DNA of 40,785 bases from Hallella mizrahii. Lineage in GTDB: Bacteria > Bacteroidota > Bacteroidia > Bacteroidales > Bacteroidaceae. The DNA is taken from the NCBI RefSeq assembly GCF_009695775.1, contig NZ_VUNG01000039.1:1-40785 (forward strand). Direction: 5' to 3'. Below, one piece after another: positions 9,251-15,179 of the stretch. How positions within the stretch are numbered: position 1 is the stretch's first letter; every line of letters begins with the position of its first letter. A model generated the notes under the pieces. It saw only the letters and a program-made list of their open reading frames with translations, made no database searches and had not been told where the DNA came from. The position numbers and the translations under genes were made by a program.

Positions 9251-9493
9251 TTGCCTCCCAATGCCCAACTGAACGTAGAGAAAGACGGACAGCTCAGCAC
9301 GTCCATTCGTATCTTTGCCCTCATCCGTCTCGGCATCAACGACAGTTCCAAGATCGCAGAGTTCCTGCACTATAGCGTCAACACCATATATAATTATCGC
9401 GCGCGCGTGAAGAAGGGAGCTAAAGGCGATAAGGATGACTTTGAGGAAAAGGTAAAGATGATCGGTATAAATGTTAAAAATGCAACGAATTGA
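9251..9493 (+). pseudogene. C-terminal remnant of a DUF6377-family regulator
   Basis: About 80 codons, opening with TTG and preceded in frame by a stop. They encode the conserved C-terminal helix-turn-helix part of the Bacteroidota DUF6377 family: the stretch [20 protein letters not shown], then [17 protein letters not shown], and a trailing FEEKVKMIG. Intact members are about 500 residues, with a TPR-like region and a transmembrane helix upstream; none of that is present. It is therefore a 5'-deleted fossil. It lies just upstream of the trp promoter, so a deletion or rearrangement probably joined this region to the trp operon. Confidence 0.75.
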
Positions 9494-9512
9494 TATTTTT
9501 ACACTCAAAACG

Positions 9513-9543
9513 TTTGCAGTTTAAAGGAAAACTTGTATCTTTG
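9513..9543 (+). promoter_or_regulatory. trp operon promoter (Bacteroidota type)
   Basis: TTTG at 9513-9516 and TATCTTTG at 9536-9543 are separated by 19 nt. This matches the Bacteroidota primary sigma-factor consensus (TTTG, 19-21 nt, TAnnTTTG). Transcription should start near 9550, about 20 nt before the leader peptide. Confidence 0.8.
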
Positions 9544-9571
9544 CACCCGAAATATAAAAACAACAAGAAAG

Positions 9572-9631
9572 ATGAAGAATCACGTATCTGCATATTGGTG
9601 GTGGCGTAGCTCAAGATCTAAAAAGTCGTGA
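9572..9631 (+). CDS. trpL: trp leader peptide with Trp-Trp-Trp
   Basis: A 19-codon frame reading MKNHVSAYWWWRSSRSKKS. Three consecutive UGG codons at 9596-9604 are the hallmark of an attenuation leader: a ribosome stalled there when charged tRNA-Trp is short would change folding downstream. It sits about 22 nt after the predicted transcript start. It is followed 41 bp later by an intrinsic terminator and then by trpD. Too short for similarity-based gene finding, but the context makes it convincing. Attenuation by tandem Trp codons is well known in enterobacteria and has been predicted in some Bacteroidota. Confidence 0.88.
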   Translation: MKNHVSAYWWWRSSRSKKS

Positions 9632-9633
9632 GT

Positions 9634-9703
9634 CGAGAAGCCGTGTGGGTACTACATCCAACAAAATACAAAAGGCCTGTCGTTCTTACGACAGGCCTTT
9701 TTT
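9634..9703 (+). terminator. trp attenuator (terminator plus candidate antiterminator)
   Basis: The terminator is an 11-bp perfect stem AGGCCTGTCGT / ACGACAGGCCT at 9673-9698 with a TCTT loop and a T run to 9703. A candidate antiterminator strand, CGAGAAGCC at 9634-9642, can pair with GGCCTGTCG at 9674-9682 in seven of nine positions. It lies immediately after the leader stop codon, where a stalled ribosome upstream would leave it free. The terminator is clear; the antiterminator is my proposal. Confidence 0.8.
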
Positions 9704-9770
9704 AATGTTGATGGATAGGGAAAAGCAACAAAGATAAACAAGAAATATAACAATTAAAAAATATACGCTT

Positions 9771-10775
9771 ATGGATATCAAGGCTATTTTCAACCGTCTC
9801 CTCAACCATGAGGAGCTGCAACGTGAAGAGACAAAGGAACTGCTCATCGCCATCACGCACGGTGAGCTCAACGACGCAGAGATCGCTGCCCTGCTGACCG
9901 CCATACAGATGCGCGGCATCAGCGTGGAGGAGCTCTTAGGTTTCCGCGACGGCATCCTCGCCACGGGCGTGCCCGTACCCTTGGACTGTGACCGCTACAT
10001 CGACGTGGTGGGTACCGGCGGCGATCGCAAGAACACGTTCAACATCTCCACGACAGCCTGCTTCGTCATCGCCGGTGCCGGTTACAAAGTGGCCAAACAC
10101 GGCAACTATGCCGCCACAAGCGTCAGCGGCGCGTCGAACGTTATCAAGAACCACGGCGTGAACTTCACCGCTGATCTCGATAAGCTCAACCGCTCCATCA
10201 ACGAGTGCGGCATCGTCTATCTCCATGCGCAGCTCTTCGCCAAGGCCATGAAGTTCGTCGGTGCCATCCGCAAGGCCCTGCCCTTCCCGACATTCTTCAA
10301 CCTCCTCGGCCCGATCATCAACCCGTCGAAACCGCAGTGCCAGCTGCTCGGCGTGGCCAACCTCGACCAGATGCGCCTCTATCAGCAGGTTTACCAAAAG
10401 ATCGGTATCGACTACGGCATCGTCAACAGCATCGACGGATATGACGAGATCTCGCTCACAGGACCATTTAAGGTGACCACTGCCGACTATGAGCGCATCT
10501 TCAAACCCGCTGAACTGGGCTTCGACATCGCCAAACCGGAGGAGATACAGGCGGGTGCCACTGAGGAAGAGGCTAAGGCGATCTTCGACAACGTACTGGC
10601 CAACACAGCACTGCCCGCACAGAAAAACATCGTGCTCGCCAACGCTGCCTTCGGCATACAAGTCTATGAGAAAGGCAAGAAAACGATTGAGGAGTGCATA
10701 GACATCGCACGCGAGAGCATCGACAGTGGCAAGGCACTCAACACCTTCAAGAAGTTTGTGGAACTCAACTCGTAA
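9771..10775 (+). CDS. trpD: Anthranilate phosphoribosyltransferase
   Basis: A 334-residue enzyme transferring phosphoribosyl from PRPP to anthranilate, the second committed step of tryptophan synthesis. The GTGGDRKNTFNIST PRPP/pyrophosphate loop, KHGNYAATSVSGASN and the LGPIINPSKP segment are diagnostic. Length equals the stand-alone family, with no fused glutamine amidotransferase domain. It is the first structural gene of the operon, 67 bp after the attenuator. In the Bacteroides operons I remember it follows trpG; here it leads. Confidence 0.96.
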   Translation: MDIKAIFNRLLNHEELQREETKELLIAITHGELNDAEIAALLTAIQMRGISVEELLGFRDGILATGVPVPLDCDRYIDVVGTGGDRKNTFNISTTACFVIAGAGYKVAKHGNYAATSVSGASNVIKNHGVNFTADLDKLNRSINECGIVYLHAQLFAKAMKFVGAIRKALPFPTFFNLLGPIINPSKPQCQLLGVANLDQMRLYQQVYQKIGIDYGIVNSIDGYDEISLTGPFKVTTADYERIFKPAELGFDIAKPEEIQAGATEEEAKAIFDNVLANTALPAQKNIVLANAAFGIQVYEKGKKTIEECIDIARESIDSGKALNTFKKFVELNS

Positions 10776-10776
10776 A

Positions 10777-10817
10777 GGGGGGAAGCCCCTCTCTAACTCC
10801 CCCCAAGGGGGGAGGAC
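10777..10817. repeat. Family B palindrome between trpD and trpC
   Basis: A GC-rich palindrome built on CCCCTCTCTAACTCCCCCC facing AGGGGGGAGG, preceded by AGGGGGGAAGCCCCT. Inverted relatives lie at 20819-20853 and 20907-20940. The trpC frame stays open through it back to 10726, but the repeat lies before the chosen trpC start, so it should be untranslated here. Confidence 0.7.
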
Positions 10818-10869
10818 CACAATACCGACGAGGACGAATGGGGAGAAACTTGTAGAAAAACAGAATAAC

Positions 10870-11676
10870 ATGGATATATTAGAAGAAATCGTAGCCCACA
10901 AAGTGGAGGAACTGCAGGAGCGGATGGACTTCATCCCGCCCCGCCGCCTCTATTCGCTCGTGGAGGAACAGATCAAGAAGGAGACCAGCGCACCGGCTTC
11001 TATGCGTCAGGCTCTCATGGACTCACCAACGGGCATCATCGCTGAGTTTAAACGCAAGTCGCCCAGCAAAGGATGGATCAAGCAGGAAGGCAAGGCTTCG
11101 GTCATCCCCCTGAGCTATCAGCAACGCGGAGCTGCCGCGCTGAGTATCCTCACCGACACGAAATTCTTCGGTGGCTACGACGAGTATATCCAGCAGGCCA
11201 GGGCAGCCGGTGTGACGATACCTATATTATATAAGAACTTTGTCATCGACGAATACCAGCTCTTCCAAGCCCGCTACTGCGGTGCTTCTGCCGTACTGCT
11301 CATCGCTGCCTGCCTGGAAAAGGACAAATGCCGCGACCTCCTGCACATGGCACACGAACTCGGACTGGAGGCTCTGCTGGAGATGCACGGCGAGGAGGAC
11401 TTTGAATACGCCGACATAGAGCCGGACATGTACGGCATCAACAACCGCAACCTCGGTACTTTCGTCACCGACGTGAACAACAGCTTCCGTCTCGCCGAGC
11501 GTCTGCCGAAAGGTGTGTGCACGGTGAGCGAGAGTGGTATCGGCGATCCCGACACCATCCGACAGCTGCGCGAGGTAGGCTTCCACGGCTTCCTCATGGG
11601 CGAACACTTCATGAAAGCAGACGATCCCGGCGAGCAACTGGCAAGACTGATACGAATGTTGAGTGTTGAAAGATGA
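10870..11676 (+). CDS. trpC: Indole-3-glycerol phosphate synthase
   Basis: A 268-residue (beta/alpha)8 enzyme closing the indole ring from carboxyphenylaminodeoxyribulose phosphate. It shows IIAEFKRKSPSKGWI with the substrate-binding lysines, LSILTDTKFFGG, ILYKNFVIDEYQ, INNRNLGTF and VSESGI, all family blocks. The start MDILEEIVAHK matches the usual N-terminus; the frame is open 48 codons further upstream through a palindrome and the end of trpD, which I reject. It is a stand-alone protein, not fused to TrpF. The stop codon lies 24 bp before the trpF start. Confidence 0.95.
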   Translation: MDILEEIVAHKVEELQERMDFIPPRRLYSLVEEQIKKETSAPASMRQALMDSPTGIIAEFKRKSPSKGWIKQEGKASVIPLSYQQRGAAALSILTDTKFFGGYDEYIQQARAAGVTIPILYKNFVIDEYQLFQARYCGASAVLLIAACLEKDKCRDLLHMAHELGLEALLEMHGEEDFEYADIEPDMYGINNRNLGTFVTDVNNSFRLAERLPKGVCTVSESGIGDPDTIRQLREVGFHGFLMGEHFMKADDPGEQLARLIRMLSVER

Positions 11677-11700
11677 ATGTTGAATGAAGGCCATAGCGTT

Positions 11701-12738
11701 ATGAACTATCAATTGATCAAGGTTTGTGGCATGCGCGACGCGCAGAACATCCGCGAGGTGGCGGCCTTAGGCGTGAACCTTATCGGTCTGATCTTCTACC
11801 CCAAGAGTCCGCGATATGTCGAGAGCATCTCGTTGGATGCGGGGATCTTTCCGGATTATAGTAGCCTCACCCCCGCTCCCCTCTACAGCCTCACCCCCAA
11901 ACCCCTCTCCAAAGGAGAGGGGAGTGAAAGCCTCACCCCCTATCCCCTCTCCAAAGGAGAGGGGAGTGATATGCTGGATAAACAATTGAAAGAGGAAGAA
12001 ACGAAAGGAGAGACACGCAATAAACAGCCAGTATCGGCACAGTTAAAGTCAACGCAATCCAAGGCCCCGGCCCCGTTTAACAAAGTAACTACTCCCCTCT
12101 CCCTCGGAGAGGGGCAAGGGGGTGAGGCAGCAATTCCAAAATTCGTCGGCGTCTTCGTCGACGACATGCCTCAGAACATTGTCACCGCCGTGAGCAACTA
12201 TCATCTGAGCTACGTGCAACTCCACGGTGATGAGAGTCCCGTGATGATCGACAACCTGCGGCGGACACTCGTTCCCGACATCGTACCACAGATCAAGATC
12301 ATCAAGGCCATCAGCGTATCCAGTGCTGAGGACTTGAAACGTTGCGAGCCATACGAGGGGCATGTCGACCTCTTTCTCTTCGACACGAAATGCAAAGGCT
12401 ATGGTGGCAGCGGACAGAAATACGACTGGTCGGTTCTTGAGGCTTACACGGGGCAGACGCCTTTCCTGCTCAGCGGTGGTATTGGACCGGATGACATTGA
12501 CCGACTGCGTGACTTCCACCATCCACAATGCATCGGCATAGACCTCAACAGCAAGTTCGAGACGACTCCGGGAATGAAAGACGTGGAAATGCTCAAGAAG
12601 TTCATCAACAACCTCACCCCCAACCCCTCTCCAACAGCCTCACCCCCTTGCCCCTCTCCGAGGGAGAGGGGAGTGATATGCCAGATAAACAATAAGAAGC
12701 CTCACCCCCCAACCCCTCTCCAAGGGAGAGGGGAGTGA
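11701..12738 (+). CDS. trpF: Phosphoribosylanthranilate isomerase with repeat-derived insertion and tail
   Basis: Isomerises phosphoribosylanthranilate to CdRP. Core family blocks are intact: KVCGMRD with the catalytic Cys, GLIFYPKSPRYV, FVGVFVDD, VQLHGDE, LFDTKCKGYGGSG with the catalytic Asp, LLSGGIGPDD and GIDLNSKFE. The protein is 346 residues against a usual ~205-215. Residues about 56-144, between the second beta strand and PKFVGVFV, are translated GC-palindrome cassette (PLSKGEGS, then a charged Lys/Glu-rich linker, then PLSLGEGQGGEAA). Residues after about 306 are a second repeat-derived tail of ~40 residues. The frame is kept through both. The insertion falls at a loop on the barrel, so activity may survive; that is untested. 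The start at 11701 is preferred over an in-frame ATG eight codons upstream. Confidence 0.9.
   Translation: MNYQLIKVCGMRDAQNIREVAALGVNLIGLIFYPKSPRYVESISLDAGIFPDYSSLTPAPLYSLTPKPLSKGEGSESLTPYPLSKGEGSDMLDKQLKEEETKGETRNKQPVSAQLKSTQSKAPAPFNKVTTPLSLGEGQGGEAAIPKFVGVFVDDMPQNIVTAVSNYHLSYVQLHGDESPVMIDNLRRTLVPDIVPQIKIIKAISVSSAEDLKRCEPYEGHVDLFLFDTKCKGYGGSGQKYDWSVLEAYTGQTPFLLSGGIGPDDIDRLRDFHHPQCIGIDLNSKFETTPGMKDVEMLKKFINNLTPNPSPTASPPCPSPRERGVICQINNKKPHPPTPLQGRGE
11864..12128. repeat. Palindromic cassette inserted inside trpF
   Basis: The left end carries one truncated and two full forward copies of the family A palindrome (GCCTCACCCCC ... CCCCTCTCCAAAGGAGAGGGG). The interior begins ATGCTGGATAAACAA and is rich in Lys/Glu codons. 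The right end is one reversed copy (CCCCTCTCCCTCGGAGAGGGG ... GGGGGTGAGGC). The outer ends are thus inverted repeats, like a small mobile cassette. Its length, about 264 bp, preserves the trpF frame. Confidence 0.8.
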
Positions 12739-12822
12739 TATGTTAGATAAACAATAAGAAGCCTCACCCCCAACCCCTCTCCAAAGGGAGAGGGGAGTGA
12801 TATGAAGGATAAACAATAAAAA
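12612..12822 (+). repeat. Tandem family A units at the trpF end and trpF-trpA gap
   Basis: A short truncated copy is followed by three direct tandem units of about 61-62 bp. Each has GCCTCACCCCC, the CCCCTCTCC/GGAGAGGGG palindrome, and then GTGATATGnnnGATAAACAATAA. Each unit therefore ends in a five-codon mini-frame (MPDKQ, MLDKQ, MKDKQ). The trpF frame runs into the first two units. Confidence 0.8.
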
Positions 12823-12862
12823 GAACACAATAACAAAAGCAAAAACAATAAAGATTAAAGAT

Positions 12863-13861
12863 ATGGAAGACAAAGAAAGAAAACTAAGAGAGAAACACAT
12901 AACGTCCGCAGAGCATTCTACTCCCCTCTCCCTCGGAGAGGGGCATGGGGGTGAGGCTGCACCCGCAGTGCATTCTACTCCCCTCTCCCTCGGAGAGGGG
13001 ATAGGGGGTGAGGCTGCACCCGCAGAGCATTCTACTCCCCTCGCCTTTGGAGAGGGGCAAGGGGGTGAGGCTGCAAGGGGTGAGGCTAATAAGATCAACC
13101 TACTCTTTTCTACCCGTGGCGACCGCAAGTTGCTGTCGCTCTATTTCTGCGCCGGCTGCCCGACATTGGAGGGAACGGCCGACGTGATCCTCGCCATGCA
13201 GCGTCATGGCATCGACATGATCGAGGTGGGCATTCCCTTCAGCGACCCACTGGCCGACGGCCCGGTGATTCAGAGTGCGGGCACAGTAGCCTTGAAGAAT
13301 GGTACTACGCTCAAGAAGATCTTCGCGCAACTGAAAGCCATCAAAGACCAGGTCACCATCCCACTGGTGATGATGGGCTATCTCAATGTCATCATGCACT
13401 ATGGCTTGGAGGACTTCTTCCGTAGCTGTGTGGAGAGCGGTGCCAGCGGGTGTATCATCCCCGACCTGCCCTTCAAGGACTACATGGATGTGGTGAAGCC
13501 CATCGCTGACAAATACGACATCCGTGTGATCATGATGATCACACCCGAAACCAGTGAGGAGCGCATCCGCTTCATCGATGAGCACACCGACGGCTTTATA
13601 TATATGGTGTCTTCGGCAAACATCACGGGCGCACAGTCTAACTTCGGCGAGGCCAAGCAGGCTTATTTCCGTCATATCAACTCCATGAATCTCCACAACC
13701 CGCGCATGATCGGCTTCGGCATCAGCAACAAGCAGACCTTAGAGAGCGCACAGCAGAATGCCGCCGGTGCCATCATCGGCTCGAAGTTCGTCACGCTGCT
13801 CAACGAGACAAAAGACCCGGACCGCGCCCTTGACCTATTGTTTGACGCTTTAAAGAAATAA
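12863..13861 (+). CDS. trpA: Tryptophan synthase alpha chain with repeat-derived N-terminal extension
   Basis: Cleaves indole-3-glycerol phosphate to indole and glyceraldehyde-3-phosphate, and channels indole to TrpB. Family blocks: LYFCAGCPTLEGT, IDMIEVGIPFSDPLADGPVI (catalytic Glu and Asp region), GYLNVIMHYG, GCIIPDLPF, GFIYMVSSANITGA, IGFGISN. The core begins at about residue 77 (NKINLLFS). Related proteins start with Met at that point, but here the codon is GCT, contributed by a repeat. Translation must therefore start upstream, at MEDKERK, and run through three 19-residue repeats (EHSTPLSLGEGHGGEAAPA and variants). Total 332 residues against ~255-260. The stop codon abuts the trpB start, suggesting translational coupling. 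Confidence 0.92.
   Translation: MEDKERKLREKHITSAEHSTPLSLGEGHGGEAAPAVHSTPLSLGEGIGGEAAPAEHSTPLAFGEGQGGEAARGEANKINLLFSTRGDRKLLSLYFCAGCPTLEGTADVILAMQRHGIDMIEVGIPFSDPLADGPVIQSAGTVALKNGTTLKKIFAQLKAIKDQVTIPLVMMGYLNVIMHYGLEDFFRSCVESGASGCIIPDLPFKDYMDVVKPIADKYDIRVIMMITPETSEERIRFIDEHTDGFIYMVSSANITGAQSNFGEAKQAYFRHINSMNLHNPRMIGFGISNKQTLESAQQNAAGAIIGSKFVTLLNETKDPDRALDLLFDALKK
12906..13087 (-). repeat. Three 57-bp tandem repeats inside trpA
   Basis: Units begin at 12906, 12963 and 13020, exactly 57 bp (19 codons) apart. Each contains CCGCAGAGCATTCTACTCCCCT, a CTCTCC..GGAGAG palindrome and GGGGGTGAGGCTGC. They are family A units in reverse orientation. A fourth partial end (GGGGTGAGGCT) replaces the native start codon of trpA. 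Confidence 0.88.
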
Positions 13862-15073
13862 ATGATGAAAGATTTGACCAACCCAACAAAGGATGGCTTC
13901 TTCGGCCAGTTTGGCGGAGCCTATGTCCCAGAGATATTATATAAATGTGTACACGACCTGCAAGATGCTTACTTGCCGATCATCGAGAGCGAGGAGTTTA
14001 AGCAGGAGTTCCGCACGCTGCTGCGCGACTACGCCGGCCGCCCCTCACCACTCTACTACGCCAAGCGCATGAGCGAGCGCTATGGCTGCCAGCTCTATCT
14101 CAAGCGCGAGGACCTCAACCACACGGGAGCGCACAAGATCAATAACGCCATCGGACAGATACTCCTCGCCCGCAAGATGGGCAAGACACGCATCATCGCT
14201 GAGACCGGCGCCGGTCAGCACGGTGTGGCAACAGCCACGGTCTGCGCGCTCTTCGGCATGGACTGTGAGATCTTCATGGGTAAGACCGACGTGGAGCGAC
14301 AGCATCCCAACGTGGAGCGCATGAAGATGCTTGGCGCAAAGGTGCATCCGGTGACCACCGGCAACATGACGCTCTCCGATGCTTGCTCGGAAGCGATCCG
14401 TGACTGGTGCTGCCATCCCGAGGATACCTTCTACCTCGTCGGTTCCACGATGGGCCCGCACCCCTACCCCGACATCGTGGCGAAGATGCAGAGCGTCATC
14501 AGCGAAGAGATCAAGTGGCAACTACAGGAGAAGATCGGACGTGACTATCCCGACTATCTCATCGCCTGCGTGGGCGGTGGCAGCAACGCCGCCGGAACTA
14601 TCTATCACTATGTCGACGATGACCGCGTGAAGATTGTGCTTGCCGAAGCAGGCGGCCACGGTATCGACACCGACTACACGGCAGCCACCATGCACTGTGG
14701 CACCGAGGGCATCATCCACGGTGCACGCACGCTGGTGATGCAGACCGACGACGGACAGATCAAGGAGGCATTCACCATCTCGGCCGGTCTCGACTACCCG
14801 GGCATCGGACCCATGCACGCCTATCTCGCACAGCAGGGACGCGAAAAGGTGCTCGCCATCAACGACGACGAGGCGATCTATGCCGGTTATGAGCTCACAC
14901 GCACCGAGGGCATCATACCCGCCATCGAGAGCGCACACGCTGTCGCTGCCCTCCGCAAACTGTCCTTCAAACCCTCCGACGTGGTGGTGCTCACCGTCAG
15001 CGGACGTGGCGACAAGGACATGAACACTTATCTCACTCACAAAGACATGGCGAAAGAATATGGAAAGTTTTAA
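13862..15073 (+). CDS. trpB: Tryptophan synthase beta chain
   Basis: PLP enzyme condensing indole with serine. The TrpB1-type protein is 403 residues. The PLP lysine is Lys92 in NHTGAHKINNA. Also visible are ETGAGQHGVATA, the phosphate-binding CVGGGSNAAG, GIDTDYTAA, and SAGLDYPGIGP, all diagnostic. The frame begins directly after the trpA stop with ATG-ATG; either Met could be used. Unlike trpF, trpA and trpE it carries no repeat-derived segment. It normally heads Bacteroides trp operons; here it is fifth. Confidence 0.97.
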   Translation: MMKDLTNPTKDGFFGQFGGAYVPEILYKCVHDLQDAYLPIIESEEFKQEFRTLLRDYAGRPSPLYYAKRMSERYGCQLYLKREDLNHTGAHKINNAIGQILLARKMGKTRIIAETGAGQHGVATATVCALFGMDCEIFMGKTDVERQHPNVERMKMLGAKVHPVTTGNMTLSDACSEAIRDWCCHPEDTFYLVGSTMGPHPYPDIVAKMQSVISEEIKWQLQEKIGRDYPDYLIACVGGGSNAAGTIYHYVDDDRVKIVLAEAGGHGIDTDYTAATMHCGTEGIIHGARTLVMQTDDGQIKEAFTISAGLDYPGIGPMHAYLAQQGREKVLAINDDEAIYAGYELTRTEGIIPAIESAHAVAALRKLSFKPSDVVVLTVSGRGDKDMNTYLTHKDMAKEYGKF

Positions 15074-15077
15074 AAAA

Positions 15078-15134
15078 GCCTCACCCCCTTACCCCTCTCC
15101 AAGGGAGAGGGGAGTGGTATGTTAGATAAACAGA
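15078..15134 (+). repeat. Family A unit between trpB and trpE
   Basis: One forward copy: GCCTCACCCCC, a CCCCTCTCC/GGAGAGGGG palindrome and GTGGTATGTTAGATAAACAG, forming the mini-frame MLDKQN. It is the left end of a cassette whose reversed right end lies inside trpE at about 15228-15272. Confidence 0.75.
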
Positions 15135-15179
15135 ACTGAAAAAACAGAAATAAAGAATAGAATAGCAAAGATTATAAAT

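Noticed and set aside
9572..9703. T-box or TRAP/riboswitch control of trp
   Set aside because: There is no T-box sequence and no run of (G/U)AG triplets; three Trp codons in a short frame plus a terminator explain the leader.
10726..10869. Longer trpC reading frame starting inside trpD
   Set aside because: The extra 48 residues overlap trpD and read through a palindrome, while MDILEEIVAHK at 10870 is a family-like N-terminus. Given the other fusions here it is not impossible.
12612..13087. CRISPR array
   Set aside because: Units are tandem palindromic repeats with no unique spacers of constant length and no cas genes nearby.
12640..13128. A 162-codon minus-strand frame through the trpF-trpA repeats
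   Set aside because: It consists only of translated palindromes on the opposite strand and an antisense piece of trpA.
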